NCBI RefSeq assembly: GCF_039941015.1
Contig: NZ_JBDVFI010000089.1
Strand: one strand, 5' to 3'
DNA length: 64,000 nt
Source: Sedimentitalea sp039941015
GTDB lineage: Bacteria > Pseudomonadota > Alphaproteobacteria > Rhodobacterales > Rhodobacteraceae
Shown: positions 17,335-26,665 of the stretch, piece by piece
How positions within the stretch are numbered: position 1 is the first letter of the stretch
Layout of the letters: every line of letters starts with the position of its first letter
Made by a program: the position numbers and the translations under genes
Notes under the pieces: model-generated
Databases searched by the model: none
Told to the model about the DNA's origin: nothing
The model's input: only the letters and a program-made list of their open reading frames with translations

Positions 17335-17974
17335 CGCCGGCAACGACCTTTTGCGCCGGACGCACCAGCCCGCCAAGCGCGATAATGTGATCCACGACCT
17401 TCTCCACGCCTTTGCCCGATTTGACCTCGGCAAACACGAACGGGCGGGAACCGCGCATCCGGGCGGCGTCCCTGTCCATCACGTCGAGAGAGGCCCCGAC
17501 ATGGGGGGCAAGATCAGTCTTGTTGATGATCAGCAGGTCGGATTTGGTGATCGCCGGGCCGCCCTTGCGGGGGATTTCTTCGCCGGCAGCGACGTCAATG
17601 ACGTAAAGCGTGATATCCGCAAGTTCCGGGCTGAACGTGGCAGACAGGTTATCGCCGCCGGATTCGATCAGCACAATTTCCAGATCGGGAAACCGGTCCG
17701 ACAATTCGGCAACCGCGGCGAGGTTGATCGACGCATCTTCGCGGATCGCCGTGTGAGGGCATCCGCCGGTTTCCACGCCCTTGATCCGCTCCAGCGGCAG
17801 AGCCTGCATGCGCATCAATGCTTCGGCGTCTTCCTGCGTATAAATGTCGTTGGTGATTGCCGCGATCGAGAAGTCATCGCGCAGCGCGCGGCAGAGAGCA
17901 GCGGTCAGGGTGGTTTTGCCAGCGCCCACGGGGCCGCCGATACCAATACGCAAGGGACCGTTCTGGGATGTCAT
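17327..17974 (-). CDS. ureG: Urease accessory GTPase UreG
   Basis: 215 aa from the ATG at 17974, overlapping the ureF stop as ATGA; the longer frame lies within ureF. P-loop GGPVGAGKTTL at the N-terminus, then NDIYTQEDA, the Ni/Zn-binding Cys-Pro-His in GGCPHTAIRED, LIESGGDNLSATFS and NKTDLAPHVG. UreG provides GTP-driven nickel delivery to urease with UreD, UreE and UreF. It is the last gene of the urease operon. Confidence 0.96.
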   Translation of the reverse strand: MTSQNGPLRIGIGGPVGAGKTTLTAALCRALRDDFSIAAITNDIYTQEDAEALMRMQALPLERIKGVETGGCPHTAIREDASINLAAVAELSDRFPDLEIVLIESGGDNLSATFSPELADITLYVIDVAAGEEIPRKGGPAITKSDLLIINKTDLAPHVGASLDVMDRDAARMRGSRPFVFAEVKSGKGVEKVVDHIIALGGLVRPAQKVVAGVS

Positions 17975-18621
17975 GAGCGAAAGAGCCTCGAATATTGGGT
18001 TTCGTGTTTCATTGATGCAATGTCGGCGGCAAAGCAGCAACTGCCGATATCATCCAGTGTTTGGGTTTGCGCAGTTGTGGCAAGCGTTTCGCACAACGGC
18101 GCAACAGCGGCCAGCGCGGCCTGACCTTCGGTCTGACCCAATGGAACCAACCGGATTGCGGCAGAGGTCAGGTTGCCCGCAAAGGCATGCAGGTACATCG
18201 CCAGCGTTTCACCCAATGGCAGGCCAAGCATCCGCGCGGCGGCGCCTATGGCCACCGGATAGCAGAGATCCGAGAGCGGCGCGGGCCAGATGTCGGATGT
18301 CAGGCTGGAAAAGGCTGTGCCTTGCAGGGAGGTTTCCATCAACCGCTCTTGCGACGGGGCCAGCGCGCGGGCGGTTGCGTCGATCTCCGCTATGGTTGCC
18401 GCGTCCGATGCGCCATAGGCGGTGGCAAGCAGAATGGTATCGGACTGACCCGAGCCATGCGTCAGGATATCTGTCAGCCAGCCCTGAAACGACGGCGCAT
18501 CAGAAACATCGCCGCATTCAACCGCCCATTCCAGCCCGTGTGAATAGCTGAACGCGCCGACCGGGTAGGACGGCGAAAGCCACTGGGCCAGCGTCAGCAG
18601 GGCGGCAGTGTCAGTGGGCAT
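17971..18621 (-). CDS. ureF: Urease accessory protein UreF
   Basis: 216 aa from the ATG at 18621. The frame is open further upstream but that part is inside ureE. The N-terminal LAQWLSPSYPVGAFSYSHGLE is the UreF hallmark, and the rest is all-helical. It acts with UreD and UreG in the activation complex that inserts nickel into apo-urease. It overlaps ureE by 11 bp and ureG by 4 bp, implying coupled translation. Confidence 0.95.
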   Translation of the reverse strand: MPTDTAALLTLAQWLSPSYPVGAFSYSHGLEWAVECGDVSDAPSFQGWLTDILTHGSGQSDTILLATAYGASDAATIAEIDATARALAPSQERLMETSLQGTAFSSLTSDIWPAPLSDLCYPVAIGAAARMLGLPLGETLAMYLHAFAGNLTSAAIRLVPLGQTEGQAALAAVAPLCETLATTAQTQTLDDIGSCCFAADIASMKHETQYSRLFRS

Positions 18622-19066
18622 GGGAATGCGTTCGACCATGCCCATAGGCGCCGCCTTCGGGGGTGAAAGGTTCGGTGATTTCGCGGGTCTCGGCACCAAC
18701 CTTGGCGAGCATGTCGCGAATGACGTGATCGCGCTGAATCAGCAGGCGGTCAGTCTCGATCTGGCAGGGTGTGTGCCGGTTGCCGATATGCCAGGCAATT
18801 CTTGCCAGATTGTCGCCGGTCACTTCGAGCAGGGGTTCAGGTGCCGCGAAAACATGGACCTCTTCGCCAGAGTCCAGAATCAGCGCAAATCCGTGTCCGA
18901 GAGATGTGGTTTTGGGGAGATCTACCAGCAGCGGCTGGCCGTCGTCCAGATACAGCACCTTGCGGCGGAGAAACCGTGCATCATAGTCCAGATGTACTGT
19001 GCCAAAGGGGACAGTGCTGTGGCAATGATCGCTATAGGTGTGGGCGGATATCGGGGGGGCGGTCAT
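18611..19066 (-). CDS. ureE: Urease nickel metallochaperone UreE
   Basis: 151 aa. The N-terminal peptide-binding domain has RKVLYLDDGQPLLVDLP; the C-terminal metal domain has VYHIGN-type AWHIGNRHTP and LIQRDHVIRDML. The end, GRTHSHAH, is a short His-rich nickel-binding tail, much shorter than the poly-His tail of Klebsiella. It supplies nickel to UreG. It lies 19 bp downstream of the first DUF1127 gene. Confidence 0.94.
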   Translation of the reverse strand: MTAPPISAHTYSDHCHSTVPFGTVHLDYDARFLRRKVLYLDDGQPLLVDLPKTTSLGHGFALILDSGEEVHVFAAPEPLLEVTGDNLARIAWHIGNRHTPCQIETDRLLIQRDHVIRDMLAKVGAETREITEPFTPEGGAYGHGRTHSHAH

Positions 19067-19085
19067 GACCGCCCCCCGATTGTTG

Positions 19086-19310
19086 TCAGGCCCAGAATAC
19101 GTCGTGAAAGACGTGACGCGCGATTTCCGAACGTTTCAGTCCGCGCTCTTCCAGTTCTTCGTCGCTGAGACGTTGCAGCGCTTCGACCTGACGGACGCGC
19201 GCATTCGACGTGCTCATGGCAACCAGCGCATTTCCTATAGCGGAAAAAAAGCGGCTGATCGGATTGCCCGCAGGGGCAAACGCTTGGTGGGTTGCAGTAT
19301 AGTGTGACAT
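19086..19310 (-). CDS. DUF1127 small protein A
   Basis: 74 aa from the ATG at 19310. The C-terminal DUF1127 module VRQVEALQRLSDEELEERGLKRSEIARHVF is clear. Proteins of this family are small and basic; one member in Rhodobacter, CcaF1, is an RNA-binding factor. It lies between ureC and ureE on the same strand, an unusual place. It shares the leader bases TTTCCAATG around its start with the neighbouring DUF1127 gene, which suggests duplication. Confidence 0.85.
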   Translation of the reverse strand: MSHYTATHQAFAPAGNPISRFFSAIGNALVAMSTSNARVRQVEALQRLSDEELEERGLKRSEIARHVFHDVFWA

Positions 19311-19475
19311 TGGAAACAATTCCGGTCGTGTTGTGGTCTCCTCCCGTGCCACAGAGGTAGGACTCGGGCGGACCATCTTCTAGGCGTATTTTCGAATAGC
19401 CGCTGTGCATTCTGGGCATGGCTGGGCGCGTTGCCGCCCGCAGCCTATCCCACTTGGACCATCCGAATACCTGCC

Positions 19476-19700
19476 TTAGATGTGCAGCAGGTCGCGATAC
19501 ACGTGATGCACGATATAGTCGCGTTTCACACCGATCTCGGCGAGTTCTTCGTCGGTCATGGCGTTCAGTCTGTTGATTTGGTCCATCCGCGAGCGTCGCT
19601 CGGCATAGCTGATGAAGCCGCGCTTCAGGGCCTCGCCAAAGCTGCGCAGACGCGATGAGACGTGGGACGCTGTTTGGTTGGAGATTGAAAGTGCAGTCAT
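19476..19700 (-). CDS. DUF1127 small protein B
   Basis: 74 aa, the same length as its neighbour. The DUF1127 module reads MDQINRLNAMTDEELAEIGVKRDYIVHHVYRDLL. The two paralogues are separated by 165 bp and are diverged outside the module. It follows ureC in the same direction. Role unknown; RNA binding is the family precedent. Confidence 0.85.
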   Translation of the reverse strand: MTALSISNQTASHVSSRLRSFGEALKRGFISYAERRSRMDQINRLNAMTDEELAEIGVKRDYIVHHVYRDLLHI

Positions 19701-19832
19701 TGGAAACCTCGATCATATTTGTTTCAGGTTTCCTCCCTTGTATATATGGATAGCATCTGGGGCTTACTGTGACCAATGCCGATGCCGAATGGTCGCTATG
19801 CACGTGCAGCATTTCTTGTCTAACCTTTTGCA

Positions 19833-21542
<1,710 letters not shown>

Positions 21543-21554
21543 AGGTGCTCCTGT

Positions 21555-22007
21555 TCAAAGGATGTTGTTGACGAAAAGCCAGAAGGCGGCAGAGGCAAGG
21601 CATGCGAACACCCAATAGGCACCCGACGTCACCTCGATGGCCCGGCGCAGGGGGGCGCGCTGAACATCCAGCCGGTTGAACCCGATCTCGGGTGTGGCAA
21701 GCAGCGTCTGTTCGACGGTCTTCAGATGATCGACCGAGCTGAAGATCACGAAATACAGCGTCAGGCAGCGCAGACCGGCCAGCGATACGATGATGAAGGG
21801 AATTGCGCTGACGTAGATCTGCGCCCGCTCAATGCCCTCGGTCAGCCCGGAGATCGAAAACGAAGCAAAGGCCGCAGCGCCTGCGATGGCGAACCGTTCG
21901 GTTGCGGTGACAAGCGACACATAATGCCGAATTGCGGATCCGAGTTCGCGATACTCGGCCAGTGCGAAATCCTTCTCGAACTCCGGTGTGGACAAGGCCG
22001 AATTCAT
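21555..22007 (-). CDS. Hypothetical membrane protein within the urease operon
   Basis: 150 aa with three likely membrane helices: about 38-55, 66-90 and 128-148. No family was recognised. The ATG overlaps the stop of the AhpD-like gene, and ureC starts 12 bp after its stop, so it is firmly inside the operon. It has no obvious metal-binding cluster. A role in nickel or urea handling is conceivable but rests only on position. Confidence 0.75.
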   Translation of the reverse strand: MNSALSTPEFEKDFALAEYRELGSAIRHYVSLVTATERFAIAGAAAFASFSISGLTEGIERAQIYVSAIPFIIVSLAGLRCLTLYFVIFSSVDHLKTVEQTLLATPEIGFNRLDVQRAPLRRAIEVTSGAYWVFACLASAAFWLFVNNIL

Positions 22008-22408
22008 GCCTCGTCCGCCTGAAACACCGCGTCCACCGGCGTCTGCAACCCGGTCACAAGCGCGTTGGTTTGCGCAGCCATGCCGATCACCGCGAGCAAT
22101 TCGGCATGCATTTCGGGTGTCATGCCCTTGGCCGTGGCGGCTGCGGTGTGGGAATGCACGCAGTATGAACAGCCATTAGCGGTCGAAACTGCGACATAGA
22201 TCATTTCCTTGACCAACGGATCGAGCGCGCCGGGCGCCATCACTACCTTGAGCCGGTCCCAGGTGGCGCGCAGCAGCGCCGGGTCATTGGCAAGCGAACG
22301 CCAGAAATTGTTGATGAAATCCGTCTGGCGGACCGCGCGGATTTCATTGAAGACAGCCAGCGCCTCGGCGCTGACCTCTTCGTCTGACAAGAGAGAAACG
22401 GTTCCCAT
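22004..22408 (-). CDS. Carboxymuconolactone decarboxylase/AhpD-like protein
   Basis: 134 aa from the ATG at 22408; the open frame upstream is inside the cyclase gene. The motif NGCSYCVHSHTAAA carries the CxxC-x3-H of AhpD-type alkylhydroperoxidase proteins. The family includes peroxide-reducing proteins and gamma-carboxymuconolactone decarboxylases. It is translationally coupled on both sides. Its presence in a urease operon is unusual; a redox role is likelier than ring chemistry because the CxxC is present. Confidence 0.85.
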   Translation of the reverse strand: MGTVSLLSDEEVSAEALAVFNEIRAVRQTDFINNFWRSLANDPALLRATWDRLKVVMAPGALDPLVKEMIYVAVSTANGCSYCVHSHTAAATAKGMTPEMHAELLAVIGMAAQTNALVTGLQTPVDAVFQADEA

Positions 22409-23226
22409 CAGATCATCGCAAAGATGCGGGCCTGGCCGCCGGTGCCGCCAACAACCTTGGGTGCGCCGACCACAAGCGTGGCGCCGGTTGCAGGCATCTG
22501 GTCCAGCCCGGCAAGGCACTCGATGCCATAGCGGTTCGACGGCAACCATGCGTAATGCGTCGCGAAATCCTGGCTGGCCCCGTGATCCAGTGAAAGCGTG
22601 TCCACCGCAATTGATACAGCGCCGGTATTTTCCATCAGCATCTGCGCCGCCTCGACGTGAAAGCCGGGATAATGCTGTATCCCGTCGGCATCGGCATTGC
22701 GGAAATCCGAGCCCGGCGCTTTGGGTGCCCATCCCGAATGCATTGCAACGCAAGCTCCGTCGGGGATCTCGCCATTGGCTGAAATCCATGCCGTTAGATC
22801 GTCGGGCGTGACCATCGTATCAGCATCCTCTGCCGCGCGCGCCGCAATATCGACCACGCAGAGCGGGCAGATCAAGTTGCTGACAGGAATTTCGTCGACT
22901 GAGCTTCCATCGGCCGAGAAATGCAGCGGTGCGTCGATATGGGTGCCAGCGTGTTCATTGGTCGTCAGATTGTAGAGATTGAAGCCGTCCTTGGCGAAAT
23001 CAAAAGCCTTGTCATAGGAAATACCCGGCGCGCCGTCCCAGGTCGGAAAGCCCGCGTCAAAGGCATGGGTCATATCCACCACGCCGCCGTGCCCGGCCGC
23101 CATCGCTGGTGTCGTTGCGCCACCGGTCAGTGCTGCAGCCGCCGTTGCCACCGCGCCCGCCTTGAAGAAAGAGCGGCGGGACAGCATCTTGTCCTTGACC
23201 GCGTTCATCACACATACATCACACAT
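22408..23226 (-). CDS. Cyclase-family metal-dependent hydrolase, Tat-exported
   Basis: 272 aa. A twin-arginine leader, LSRRSFFKAGAVATAAAALTGG, follows a short N-terminus; the mature protein starts near residue 45. The cyclase (PF04199) metal motif HAGTHIDAPLHF is present, plus AMHSGWAPKAPG and YPGFHVEAAQML. Relatives include kynurenine formamidase and isatin hydrolase, which hydrolyse amides or cyclic amides. It lies between ureB and ureC, so a periplasmic nitrogen-scavenging hydrolase feeding the cell is plausible but unproven. Confidence 0.86.
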   Translation of the reverse strand: MCDVCVMNAVKDKMLSRRSFFKAGAVATAAAALTGGATTPAMAAGHGGVVDMTHAFDAGFPTWDGAPGISYDKAFDFAKDGFNLYNLTTNEHAGTHIDAPLHFSADGSSVDEIPVSNLICPLCVVDIAARAAEDADTMVTPDDLTAWISANGEIPDGACVAMHSGWAPKAPGSDFRNADADGIQHYPGFHVEAAQMLMENTGAVSIAVDTLSLDHGASQDFATHYAWLPSNRYGIECLAGLDQMPATGATLVVGAPKVVGGTGGQARIFAMI

Positions 23227-23297
23227 GGTTCGTCTCCCTGACTTTGTTGTGTTTGGCGAGAGCCGCCGGTTCTCAGCCTAGCACGACAATTGCGTGA

Positions 23298-23606
23298 TCA
23301 GTCCAGCATTCCCATGACCGCTTGATTGAAGCCAAAGACCTTGCGGTCACCGGCCAGCGGCATCAGATTCACCTCGCGGCGCTGGCCGGGTTCAAACCGC
23401 ACCGCCGTGCCCGCCGCAATATCAAGCCGGCAGCCACGGGCGGCGTCCCGGTCAAAATCGAGCGCGGCGTTGGCTTCGGCAAAATGATAATGTGACCCGA
23501 CCTGAACTGGGCGATCGCCAGAATTGGCCACCATCAGTGTAATCGCCGGGCGATCCGCATTCAGGGTCAATTCACCCTCTGCGACAAGGACCTCTCCGGG
23601 GATCAC
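23298..23606 (-). CDS. ureB: Urease beta subunit UreB
   Basis: 102 aa from a GTG overlapping the stop of the small membrane gene (GTGA). The sequence starts IPGEVLVAEGELTLN and contains VQVGSHYHFAEANAALDFDR and AGTAVRFEPGQRREV, all standard for UreB. It is a structural subunit of the (alpha-beta-gamma)3 holoenzyme. After it the operon is interrupted by the cyclase, AhpD and membrane protein genes before ureC. Confidence 0.97.
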   Translation of the reverse strand: MIPGEVLVAEGELTLNADRPAITLMVANSGDRPVQVGSHYHFAEANAALDFDRDAARGCRLDIAAGTAVRFEPGQRREVNLMPLAGDRKVFGFNQAVMGMLD

Positions 23607-23773
23607 TTGTTACGATTCCGGATGGCCACCGCAGCGGCGAGCGCACTGACGATCAGCGTCAAACCCATGATGAGAGTCATGTGGTCGGTCTCATGGACAT
23701 GGATTTCGCGGGCTGGATGCGCCAGCGCGGGACTGGACATCAAGGCAAGCAGCACGAGTGGGAGGCGGATCAT
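23603..23773 (-). CDS. Small 56-aa membrane-anchored His-containing protein
   Basis: A 57-codon frame from the ATG at 23773 to a TGA that overlaps the ureB start. It has an N-terminal signal-like segment (MIRLPLVLLALMSSPALA), then HPAREIHVHETDH with four His residues, then one transmembrane helix ending in basic RNRNK. It fits tightly between ureA and ureB and is coupled to ureB, which argues that it is real. A periplasmic metal-binding or nickel-related function is suggested only by the His-rich stretch and position. Confidence 0.7.
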   Translation of the reverse strand: MIRLPLVLLALMSSPALAHPAREIHVHETDHMTLIMGLTLIVSALAAAVAIRNRNK

Positions 23774-23795
23774 GGGAATACTCCGGTTCTTTGGG

Positions 23796-24098
23796 TCAAC
23801 GGATAGGGTCGTGGACGGTCACCAGTTTGGTGCCATCAGGAAAGGTCGCTTCGACCTGAACTTCGTGGATCATTTCGGGGATGCCGGACATGCACTGATC
23901 GCGGGTGATGATCTCGGCGCCGGCCTGCATCATCTCGGCCACGCTGCGCCCGTCGCGGGCGCCCTCGACAACGGCATCGGTGATCAGGGCAATCGCTTCG
24001 GGATAGTTCAGTAGGACGCCGCGCGCCAACCGCTTGCGCGCGACTTCGGCGGCCATGGCGACCAGCAGTTTGTCTTTTTCCCGTGGGGTCAGTTGCAT
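23796..24098 (-). CDS. ureA: Urease gamma subunit UreA
   Basis: 100 aa. The N-terminus LTPREKDKLLVAMAAEVARKRLARG, the NYPEAIALI segment and the end FPDGTKLVTVHDPIR are typical of the UreA subunit. It lies just downstream of ureD with one base between and forms the urease trimeric unit with UreB and UreC. Confidence 0.97.
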   Translation of the reverse strand: MQLTPREKDKLLVAMAAEVARKRLARGVLLNYPEAIALITDAVVEGARDGRSVAEMMQAGAEIITRDQCMSGIPEMIHEVQVEATFPDGTKLVTVHDPIR

Positions 24099-24099
24099 G

Positions 24100-24933
24100 T
24101 CAGAGTATCCATGTTCGGGGAAGGTCAGAAACGCCGAGATGGCGCAAAAGCGGGATCAACGACCGGCGCAGTGTAAAACCATCCGAGGCCAGCAATCGTG
24201 CATAGAGCAGACCGTCGCGGATCAGGCTGATACCACCGGTTTCGGGCAAGAGATCACGTGCAGATGTGAGGTAACGGTCGGCATCCGGTGTGGCGAGAAC
24301 GATGCTCGCCATTGCGCCACAGCCACCGCCGGTCGCGGTGCCTTTCAGGATCGCCTCGGCATCACCGTTCAGCGTCGTGCGGTCGGAAAACAGCGTTTCA
24401 CCATCGCGGATCACGTCAATCCGATCACAAAACCGCAAGTTTCGCACGCGCTCACCCATTGCGGCACGACCAAAGATCACCGGCTCGACCAGTAACGCGT
24501 GCGCATCTGCAGCAATCTCGACGGTCAGGCGCCGGATCAGGGCGGCACCATCATAAAGAATGGTCTCTTGCGGCAGCCAGTCACAGCGCCCGCCAGCCTC
24601 GATCTTGATGTGGTTTTTGATATGCCCGATCTCCCCGGGTTGCGCGCGATAGGCGCGCTCAGCCGCTTGCGTTGTAAGGACCAGCTGAGCACCGGACTCT
24701 ACGTGCGCATCCAGATCGAACCGATCGCCACCGGTGACGCCGCCCGCCGTATTCAGGATCACACCGGTCTTGTCGGTGCGCCCATACCCGCGCGGGAACA
24801 AGAGCTTTAGCGACCCCTTTTGATGCAATCCTCGCAAAACGCTGACATCCCCACGCGTGCCGATGCGAACCTGCGCGGCGCCAATGGCGCGCGGCTGGGT
24901 CGAAGGAGTGGCGATATTTGCGGCGGTATTGAT
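24100..24933 (-). CDS. ureD: Urease accessory protein UreD, probable ATC start
   Basis: The recognisable body (LHQKGSLKLLFPR, NTAGGVTGGDRF, TQAAERAYR, DWLPQETILYDGA) is UreD, the scaffold of the nickel-insertion complex. The first standard start codon is a TTG at 24837, which would cut off about 32 residues. Upstream the frame stays open and encodes TQPRAIGAAQVRIGTRG, a normal UreD N-terminus, but contains no ATG, GTG, TTG or CTG before a stop at 24991-24993. CAGGAG at 24940-24945 lies six bases before an ATC at 24931-24933. Starting there gives 277 aa, the family length. Either ATC is used, or the ATG has mutated or been misread. Confidence 0.85.
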   Translation of the reverse strand: MNTAANIATPSTQPRAIGAAQVRIGTRGDVSVLRGLHQKGSLKLLFPRGYGRTDKTGVILNTAGGVTGGDRFDLDAHVESGAQLVLTTQAAERAYRAQPGEIGHIKNHIKIEAGGRCDWLPQETILYDGAALIRRLTVEIAADAHALLVEPVIFGRAAMGERVRNLRFCDRIDVIRDGETLFSDRTTLNGDAEAILKGTATGGGCGAMASIVLATPDADRYLTSARDLLPETGGISLIRDGLLYARLLASDGFTLRRSLIPLLRHLGVSDLPRTWIL

Positions 24934-25331
24934 CGGAAACTCCTGAAAGTCTCGGCAGTGGGGGCAGTTCTTGGACGATTTGCAGGCATTTCAGAGGGCG
25001 AGTCAGCGAAAATCGCTAATTCGGGCACCAATCGCCCCGGTAATTGTGCGAAAAATAGGCAAATTGAACGGGGGTGATCAATTTTTGCGCTATCGCGCGG
25101 CTTTACTTGCCCAAACCCCGCCAAACGCTTGCCTGAACTGTGCGGGATTGGGTTGATGCGGGCATCCAAGCCTGCCGCGACCTGCGTGTCTGGCGTTGGG
25201 TGTGTGACGGCCCACGACGTGGAAATCAGGAAGGCCGCCACACGTTTGCAACACTTATGTTGCAGGGCATAACTAGGCCTCCCTTGGCTGCCGTTCAAGG
25301 AGTGTCGCCTTCGCCCTGCATGGAGGAATCC
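24934..25331. other. Divergent ureD / urtA promoter region without a gene
   Basis: 398 bp between the urease operon and the urea transporter. It is more AT-rich around 25005-25090 (AAAATCGCTAATTC, GCGAAAAATAGGCAAATTG, CAATTTTTGCGC), where promoters for both directions are expected. I looked for a sigma-54 GG-N10-GC element and found none that is convincing. No good open frame was accepted here. Confidence 0.5.
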
Positions 25332-26609
25332 ATGAACTATAAATCCACTGCTTTGGCCGCGACATTTGCCCTGGGGGCCCTATCTGCTCCGGCCTTTGCC
25401 GAAGATCCGATCAAGGTTGGCGTGCTGCATTCGCTGTCCGGCACGATGGCGATCTCGGAAACCACCCTCAAAGACACCATGCTGATGCTCATCGACGAGC
25501 AGAACAAGAAAGGCGGCATTCTGGGTCGCCCAATCGAAGCCGTGGTGGTCGATCCGGCCTCTGACTGGCCGCTGTTTGCCGAAAAGGCCCGCGAATTGCT
25601 GAGCGTTGAGGACGTTGACGTGATCTTTGGCAGTTGGACGTCGGTCAGCCGCAAATCCGCGCTTCCGGTTCTTGAGGAACTGAACGGCCTGATGTTCTAT
25701 CCGGTCCAGTACGAAGGCGAAGAAAGCTCCAAGAACGTATTCTATACCGGCGCCGCGCCCAACCAGCAGGCGATCCCGGCAACCGACTATTTCCTTGATG
25801 AATTGGGTGTCGAAAAATTCGCGCTGTTGGGCACAGACTATGTCTATCCGCGCACGACCAACAATATTCTTGAAAGCTATCTCAAGGGCAAAGGCATCGC
25901 GGAATCCGATATCTTTGTGAACTATACGCCATTCGGTCATTCCGACTGGTCCAAGATTGTTGCCGACGTTGTGGCACTGGGCGCGGACGGCAAAAAGGTC
26001 GGCGTGATCAGCACCATCAACGGTGACGCCAATATCGGGTTCTATAAAGAACTCGCTGCTGCTGGCGTTTCTGCCGATGATATTCCCGTCGTGGCCTTCT
26101 CGGTCGGTGAAGAAGAACTCTCTGGCCTGGACACCACGAACCTTGTCGGCCATCTCGCCGCCTGGAACTACTTTCAGTCCGCCGACAGCGAGCTGAACGA
26201 TGAATTCATAGAAAAATGGAAAGCCTTTGCCGGTGAAGAGCGCGTGACAAACGACCCGATGGAAGCCCATGTCATCGGCTTCAACATGTACGTCAAGGCG
26301 GTCGAAGCTGCAGGCACCACCGATGTGGATGCCGTGCGCGAGGCGATGTACGGGCTCGAAGTGCCGAACCTGACCGGCGGTACAGCTGTAATGCTGCCGA
26401 ACCACCATCTGGCCAAGCCGGTTCTGATCGGTGAAATCCAGGATGACGGGCAATTCGACATCATCAGCCAGACCACAGAAGTTCCGGGCGATGCATGGAC
26501 CGACTTCCTGCCGGAATCGGCTGTACTCAAATCCGATTGGCAAGAGCTGGATTGCGGTATGTACAACACCGAGACAGAGACCTGCGTGCAGACCCTGTCT
26601 AACTACTGA
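25332..26609 (+). CDS. urtA: Urea ABC transporter substrate-binding protein UrtA
   Basis: 425 aa from the ATG at 25332, preceded by TGGAGGAA; the frame continues upstream only as non-coding leader. Signal peptide of about 23 residues (ALSAPAFA-ED). The mature protein is a periplasmic Leu/Ile/Val-type binding protein: IKVGVLHSLSGTMAISE, GSWTSVSRKSALPVLEELNGLMFYPVQYEG, and a C-terminal CGMYNTETETC with two Cys. This is the UrtA signature. It is divergent from urease, giving an import-plus-hydrolysis unit. Confidence 0.95.
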   Translation: MNYKSTALAATFALGALSAPAFAEDPIKVGVLHSLSGTMAISETTLKDTMLMLIDEQNKKGGILGRPIEAVVVDPASDWPLFAEKARELLSVEDVDVIFGSWTSVSRKSALPVLEELNGLMFYPVQYEGEESSKNVFYTGAAPNQQAIPATDYFLDELGVEKFALLGTDYVYPRTTNNILESYLKGKGIAESDIFVNYTPFGHSDWSKIVADVVALGADGKKVGVISTINGDANIGFYKELAAAGVSADDIPVVAFSVGEEELSGLDTTNLVGHLAAWNYFQSADSELNDEFIEKWKAFAGEERVTNDPMEAHVIGFNMYVKAVEAAGTTDVDAVREAMYGLEVPNLTGGTAVMLPNHHLAKPVLIGEIQDDGQFDIISQTTEVPGDAWTDFLPESAVLKSDWQELDCGMYNTETETCVQTLSNY

Positions 26610-26625
26610 TCCGGTATCAACACGC

Positions 26626-26647
26626 GAGAGGGGGGCAACCCCCTCTC
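26626..26647 (+). promoter_or_regulatory. Intercistronic stem-loop between urtA and urtB
   Basis: GAGAGGGGG pairs perfectly with CCCCCTCTC over nine base pairs around a GCAA tetraloop. An A-run, not a U-run, follows, so it is not a standard terminator. Stable hairpins after binding-protein genes commonly protect the upstream mRNA, giving more binding protein than permease. That role is inferred here. Confidence 0.65.
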
Positions 26648-26665
26648 AAAAAAGGCTTTTCTCAA

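Noticed and set aside
25215..25275. Peptide RHTFATLML in the frame upstream of urtA, recalling the tyrosine recombinase box
   Set aside because: Only nine residues match, no other integrase motif is present, and the stretch is the urtA leader with its own ribosome binding site further down.
25140..25331. N-terminal extension of UrtA from an upstream ATG
   Set aside because: The clear signal peptide and TGGAGGAA before 25332 fix the start there.
24934..25331. Sigma-54 (NtrC-type) promoter for urea genes
   Set aside because: No GG-N10-GC pair with acceptable flanks was found by eye.
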